Positions 5,694 to 7,795 of a DNA stretch of 7,795 bases are shown here, piece by piece. Source of the stretch: Candidatus Altimarinota bacterium (GTDB lineage: Bacteria; Patescibacteriota; Gracilibacteria; UBA4473); NCBI GenBank assembly GCA_026982915.1, contig JALWQU010000040.1:1-7795 (forward strand), read 5' to 3'. The number at the start of each line of letters is the position of its first letter. Position 1 is the first letter of the stretch. Under the pieces are notes generated by a model that had not been told where the DNA came from, did not search any database, and saw nothing but the letters and a program-made list of their open reading frames with translations. A program made the position numbers and the translations under genes.

Positions 5694-6800
5694 TTATTTT
5701 TTTAGGTCTTTTTCCGTAACTTTATCCGCTTCGGCAACTTCTATTTTTTTGGGTTTATAATAAGAACGAAAGACCTTTTCATCGATTTGATCGCCCTTCG
5801 TTACCACACGCTTCCACCAATAGGCGAGATTCCAACCACCATGTTCGGTCGTGTCAACCTGTCGATCTTTTGTTCCATATGTAAGCACGATCATATTATT
5901 CCCCTCGATAACAAACTGAATCATAACGGGTCCAGGTGTGTCATTTGTGAATTTAAAATCTTGTCCGCCCAAATAAATAGTGGCGTCAAATCCATGTGGC
6001 CAGTAATAACTGACTTTTCGTGAATGGTTTCGTCGTGTATTTATGGGCAATCCTGTATTAAAAATAGAACGGTAAAGCGTTGTTGACACTTGGCAAACAC
6101 CACCACCTAGTTGGTATTCATCTTTGTCGCCAATAATGACCTTTTCATAGACAAATCCATCGGCTGGATTTACCGAATCAAGGGTCTGATTAAACGAAAA
6201 AGTTTTGCCTTGTGGAATAACAATGCCGTCAAATTTTTCAATAGTGGCGTAAATGTTTTTTTTCCGATTAAAAGTTGAGTGATAAAAACGAGAGGTTCCA
6301 ACCCCGATAAGCTCTTTGATACCATGACTTCGTAGTTTTTTATCGGTTACTACGTGTTTAAAATTACCGTCAAAGCTGGATGTAATAGTGTGATCTTTTT
6401 TGTCAGCCACGGTTTTGAGTATATCCTGAATGAGTGACTCGGGGACAACGAAGTCTCGAACTCTTTTGGGGAGCGGCGTTTTGGGGGTAGTAATGACTTT
6501 TACCTTAGACTTTTTAGTTATTTGTGGCGGTGTTTTTGTGCGTATTTTTTTGATGGTCGTGGTCGATTTAATGACCGTTTTTTTAGGTTGTTTTTTTTGC
6601 CTGTTCGGCATTTTAAACCGATGAATATGTCGAGGTATTTTTAATTGTGAGGTTTTGAACTGACTATTTATTTGTGTTTTGTGGGTTTTTTGAATGAGGT
6701 CTAAGGGGGTTGGCGGTGGTGGCGTAGCCGATACCATGGCCGTATTGGCAAAATAAAGACTTACAAAGGTAATTGAAACGATTTTTAAACGGCTAGTCAT
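5694..6800 (-). CDS. Exported VanW-domain protein with long basic linker
   Basis: VanW is named after a gene of vancomycin-resistance clusters, but the domain is widespread in cell-surface proteins and its biochemical role is not established. The ATG at 6800 gives a 368-residue protein with a signal peptide (1-25, cleavage after VSA). A TTG 14 codons upstream in the same frame would spoil the signal peptide and lies between the likely promoter elements. Residues about 30-115 are extremely rich in Lys, Arg, Thr and Pro, like a flexible wall- or polyanion-binding linker. Residues about 163-300 are the VanW domain, with ELIGVGTSRF (163-172), GKTFSFNQTL (198-207) and GGGVCQVSTTLYRS (232-245) around C236. 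The tail is again Lys-rich. No van cluster accompanies it, so antibiotic resistance should not be assumed. It is divergent from the methyltransferase gene, and the rplJ promoter begins just after its stop. Confidence 0.87.
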   Translation of the reverse strand: MTSRLKIVSITFVSLYFANTAMVSATPPPPTPLDLIQKTHKTQINSQFKTSQLKIPRHIHRFKMPNRQKKQPKKTVIKSTTTIKKIRTKTPPQITKKSKVKVITTPKTPLPKRVRDFVVPESLIQDILKTVADKKDHTITSSFDGNFKHVVTDKKLRSHGIKELIGVGTSRFYHSTFNRKKNIYATIEKFDGIVIPQGKTFSFNQTLDSVNPADGFVYEKVIIGDKDEYQLGGGVCQVSTTLYRSIFNTGLPINTRRNHSRKVSYYWPHGFDATIYLGGQDFKFTNDTPGPVMIQFVIEGNNMIVLTYGTKDRQVDTTEHGGWNLAYWWKRVVTKGDQIDEKVFRSYYKPKKIEVAEADKVTEKDLKK

Positions 6801-6830
6801 TTTGGGATTTTGGATTTGTAAATTCTTCTT

Positions 6831-6859
6831 ACTATACCTCAAAATCTACTTATTTTCCA
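6831..6859 (-). promoter_or_regulatory. Possible promoter of the VanW gene
   Basis: On the minus strand TGGAAA (6859-6854, four of six) and TATAGT (6836-6831, five of six) are 17 bases apart. A transcript starting about seven bases further would carry a leader of roughly 25 bases before the ATG at 6800 and would exclude the upstream TTG at 6842. It lies in the 94-base gap between two divergent genes. Confidence 0.4.
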
Positions 6860-6894
6860 GTGATTTTTTAATCTATTTGATTATGGTGTAAATA

Positions 6895-7350
6895 ATGGAA
6901 AAAATAGTTATTCTTGAAAATCTTCGTTCGTTGCACAATGTGGGCTCTATCTTTCGTACAGCGGACGGGGCTGGTTTTACGAAAGTTTGTCTTACGGGAT
7001 ACACCGGAACCCCGCCAGACAGGCGTATTGAAAAAGTTTCTTTGGGCGCTGAGGATTTTCTCGAATGGGAAAAATTTGAAGATCCAGTGGAATGTGTGAA
7101 GCGGTATAAAGAGGCGGGATTTTATATTTTAGCCCTAGAACAAACATCTCAGTCGGTGGATATTTTCGAGGCTAATTTTACGGATCATAAAAAAATAGCG
7201 CTTATTTTGGGGAATGAAGTGGAAGGCGTTTCACGCGAATTACTGCGTTTAGCCGATACGCATCTTGAGATTCCTATGCACGGGCAAAAAGGATCGCTGA
7301 ATGTCTCTATTGCGGGGGGGATTGCGATGTATCAAGTGGGGAAAGTATGA
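6895..7350 (+). CDS. SPOUT/TrmH-family RNA 2'-O-methyltransferase
   Basis: SpoU/TrmH enzymes transfer a methyl group from S-adenosylmethionine to a ribose 2'-hydroxyl in tRNA or rRNA, using a deep trefoil knot that also forms the dimer. All three family motifs are present: motif 1, LHNVGSIFRTADGAGF (13-28), with N15 and the catalytic R21; motif 2, ALILGNEVEGVS (102-113), with E108; and motif 3, LEIPMHGQKGSLNVSIAGGIAMY (in 124-146), with S134 and N136. At 151 residues it is a bare catalytic domain without an N-terminal substrate-binding extension, so the target nucleotide cannot be predicted. It ends in TGA right after the last conserved element, the only TGA stop in the window. A weak GGTG 8-11 bases before the ATG is the best ribosome-binding candidate. 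Confidence 0.92.
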   Translation: MEKIVILENLRSLHNVGSIFRTADGAGFTKVCLTGYTGTPPDRRIEKVSLGAEDFLEWEKFEDPVECVKRYKEAGFYILALEQTSQSVDIFEANFTDHKKIALILGNEVEGVSRELLRLADTHLEIPMHGQKGSLNVSIAGGIAMYQVGKV

Positions 7351-7366
7351 AAATTATCTTCCTATG

Positions 7367-7396
7367 ATTTATTTGCTTGAGATAAAGTAAATTTTT
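7367..7396 (+). terminator. Weak AT-only terminator candidate after the methyltransferase gene
   Basis: ATTTATTT (7367-7374) can pair with AAGTAAAT (7385-7392), including one G-U pair, around a 10-base loop. Five T follow (7392-7396). It starts 17 bases after the stop codon, as expected for a terminator, but the stem has no G-C pair and is weak. Confidence 0.3.
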
Positions 7397-7472
7397 CTAA
7401 AGGTAGGAGGTACAATACATTTTGGGCATTTTAGAAAAAAGATACTGAAAGAAGTATTGAAGTATTTTGCTG

Positions 7473-7548
7473 GGAAGCAATGAAGCATCGTAAAACGAAA
7501 AAATAGAGAGATATGCCGTGCCAAAAAATTTCTCTACGGATTGCTTCC
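7473..7548. repeat. Nested inverted repeats
   Basis: The outer arms are GGAAGCAAT (7473-7481) and ATTGCTTCC (7540-7548), a perfect 9-base match. Inside them TAGAGA (7504-7509) pairs with TCTCTA (7531-7536). On the minus strand the inner stem is followed by six T (7503-7498), like a weak terminator. The right outer arm lies inside the transposase fragment, so part of the symmetry may be accidental. Confidence 0.4.
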
Positions 7549-7583
7549 GTTGTCCGTGCCCGTTTGTGTAATATTTGTCCCAT
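7527..7583 (-). pseudogene. N-terminal fragment of an IS481-family transposase
   Basis: From the ATG at 7583 the minus strand encodes MGQILHKRARTTEAIRREI. This closely resembles the start of IS481-type transposases as I remember it (M-x-x-hLHK-x-ARTTP-x-IR-x-EI, followed by a helix-turn-helix). In an intact gene an HTH with a pattern like LA-x-x-YG-I-x-x-x-TV-x-KW should come next. Here similarity ends sharply after codon 19 in all three frames, and a stop follows at 7431-7433. The fragment is preceded by a plausible promoter on the same strand: TTGATC (7637-7632), a 16-base spacer and TAGAAT (7615-7610). Together these suggest the 5' end of a broken insertion sequence. The match is short, and no terminal inverted repeats could be paired. 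Confidence 0.6.
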
Positions 7584-7689
7584 AGTATTTTTGCATATAA
7601 AATATTTATATTCTAGACCTCTTCTGTCAGGGATCAAACAAGAAGTTATTTATAATAATTACCAATAAACTATTTCTTTGGGAGCTCCC

Positions 7690-7731
7690 TTATGGGAAAG
7701 CCGTAATAACGACTATAAGCTTATTCATCAT
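7690..7731 (-). CDS. Possible 13-residue ORF with strong Shine-Dalgarno
   Basis: On the minus strand AGGAGG (7743-7738) stands six bases before an ATG (7731) that opens MMNKLIVVITAFP and stops with TAA at 7690-7692. The peptide is hydrophobic, like a leader peptide or the beginning of a truncated gene. It is the only start in the window with a textbook ribosome-binding site. Without conservation data it may be chance. Confidence 0.2.
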   Translation of the reverse strand: MMNKLIVVITAFP

Positions 7732-7795
7732 TCCAATCCTCCTCGTTAAAAAAATATATAAAAGACTAAAAAAGCAGAATGTAGGCTTAGAAAAA

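Larger units (their letters stand above)
7351..7795. other. Gene-free region with mobile-element scar and small repeats
   Basis: No intact gene is supported in these 445 bases on either strand. The only reading frame of any length (7431-7637, minus) contains the transposase fragment listed separately and otherwise has no recognisable protein. The stretch holds two AGGAGG sequences (7405-7410 plus, 7738-7743 minus), nested inverted repeats (7473-7548), two perfect 10-bp palindromes (7680-7689 and 7715-7724) and an imperfect 8-base repeat (7451-7489). No tRNA or rRNA was recognised. Decaying insertion-sequence DNA is the simplest explanation. Confidence 0.6.

Noticed and set aside
5694..6800. 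Part of a vancomycin-resistance cluster
   Set aside because: No vanA, vanH, vanX, vanR or vanS type gene is nearby, and VanW domains are common outside resistance clusters.
6801..6842. TTG start at 6842 for the VanW protein (382 residues)
   Set aside because: The ATG at 6800 begins a proper signal peptide. The 14 extra residues are polar and basic, and the TTG lies between likely -35 and -10 elements.
7348..7350. TGA read as glycine (alternative code of Gracilibacteria and Absconditabacteria)
   Set aside because: No gene in the window has an in-frame TGA, and this TGA follows the last conserved part of the methyltransferase. Read-through would add a short tail with no family resemblance.
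7431..7637. 68-codon minus-strand ORF as a whole gene
   Set aside because: Its TTG start falls on the probable -35 of the transposase promoter. Only the 19 codons from 7583 resemble a known protein, and the rest is low-quality sequence crossing inverted repeats.
1..7795. CRISPR array, tRNA or rRNA genes, prophage or toxin-antitoxin pair
   Set aside because: I saw no regularly spaced direct repeats, no cloverleaf, no rRNA signature and no small paired ORFs of toxin-antitoxin type on either strand.

Overview
The window holds eight complete protein genes, one gene tail cut by the left edge, an rplJ mRNA leader, and about 445 bases at the right end with no intact gene. The coding part is compact and moderately AT-rich. 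Seven of the eight complete genes stop with TAA and one with TGA, and no reading frame is interrupted by TGA, so the ordinary bacterial code fits. None of the eight starts has a convincing Shine-Dalgarno sequence. Compact versions of housekeeping proteins (a 415-residue phosphoglucose isomerase, a 177-residue YfiH/laccase-domain protein), a VanW-domain exported protein and a beta-rich secreted protein with a WSD...DW...GLP type C-terminus together suggest a Candidate Phyla Radiation (Patescibacteria) bacterium. That placement is inference; the exact phylum cannot be read from this piece.

Layout. 2-175 (+) is the C-terminal end of an unidentified membrane protein. 210-1457 (+) is pgi, closed by an intrinsic terminator that lies between it and a convergent gene. 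The minus strand then carries a likely operon read from right to left: frr (4369 to 3824), a 596-residue secreted surface-type protein (3811 to 2021) and a YfiH/PgeF-family enzyme (2021 to 1488, sharing one base with its neighbour). A strong hairpin with U-tract at 4433-4465 separates this operon from rplL (4885 to 4490) and rplJ (5506 to 4958), again on the minus strand. In front of rplJ lies a recognisable L10 leader RNA (5588-5656), and immediately before the start codon a terminator-like hairpin (5512-5546), a layout that suggests autogenous control of L10/L12 synthesis. Next upstream is a VanW-domain protein (6800 to 5694, minus), divergent from a small SPOUT/TrmH-type RNA 2'-O-methyltransferase (6895-7350, plus).

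From 7351 to the end no intact gene is visible. The stretch contains the first 19 codons of an IS481-type transposase on the minus strand (7527-7583), after which similarity stops abruptly, plus nested inverted repeats, short repeats, two perfect 10-bp palindromes and a 13-codon ORF with a strong Shine-Dalgarno. It looks like a decayed mobile-element scar.

The genes do not form one pathway: translation (L10, L12, ribosome recycling factor, an RNA methyltransferase), sugar phosphate metabolism (PGI) and the cell surface (secreted repeat protein, VanW protein) are interleaved. I see no clear new multi-gene system. The items most worth following are the rplJ leader/attenuator, the surface protein embedded between frr and pgeF, the VanW protein with its long basic linker, and the transposase scar.
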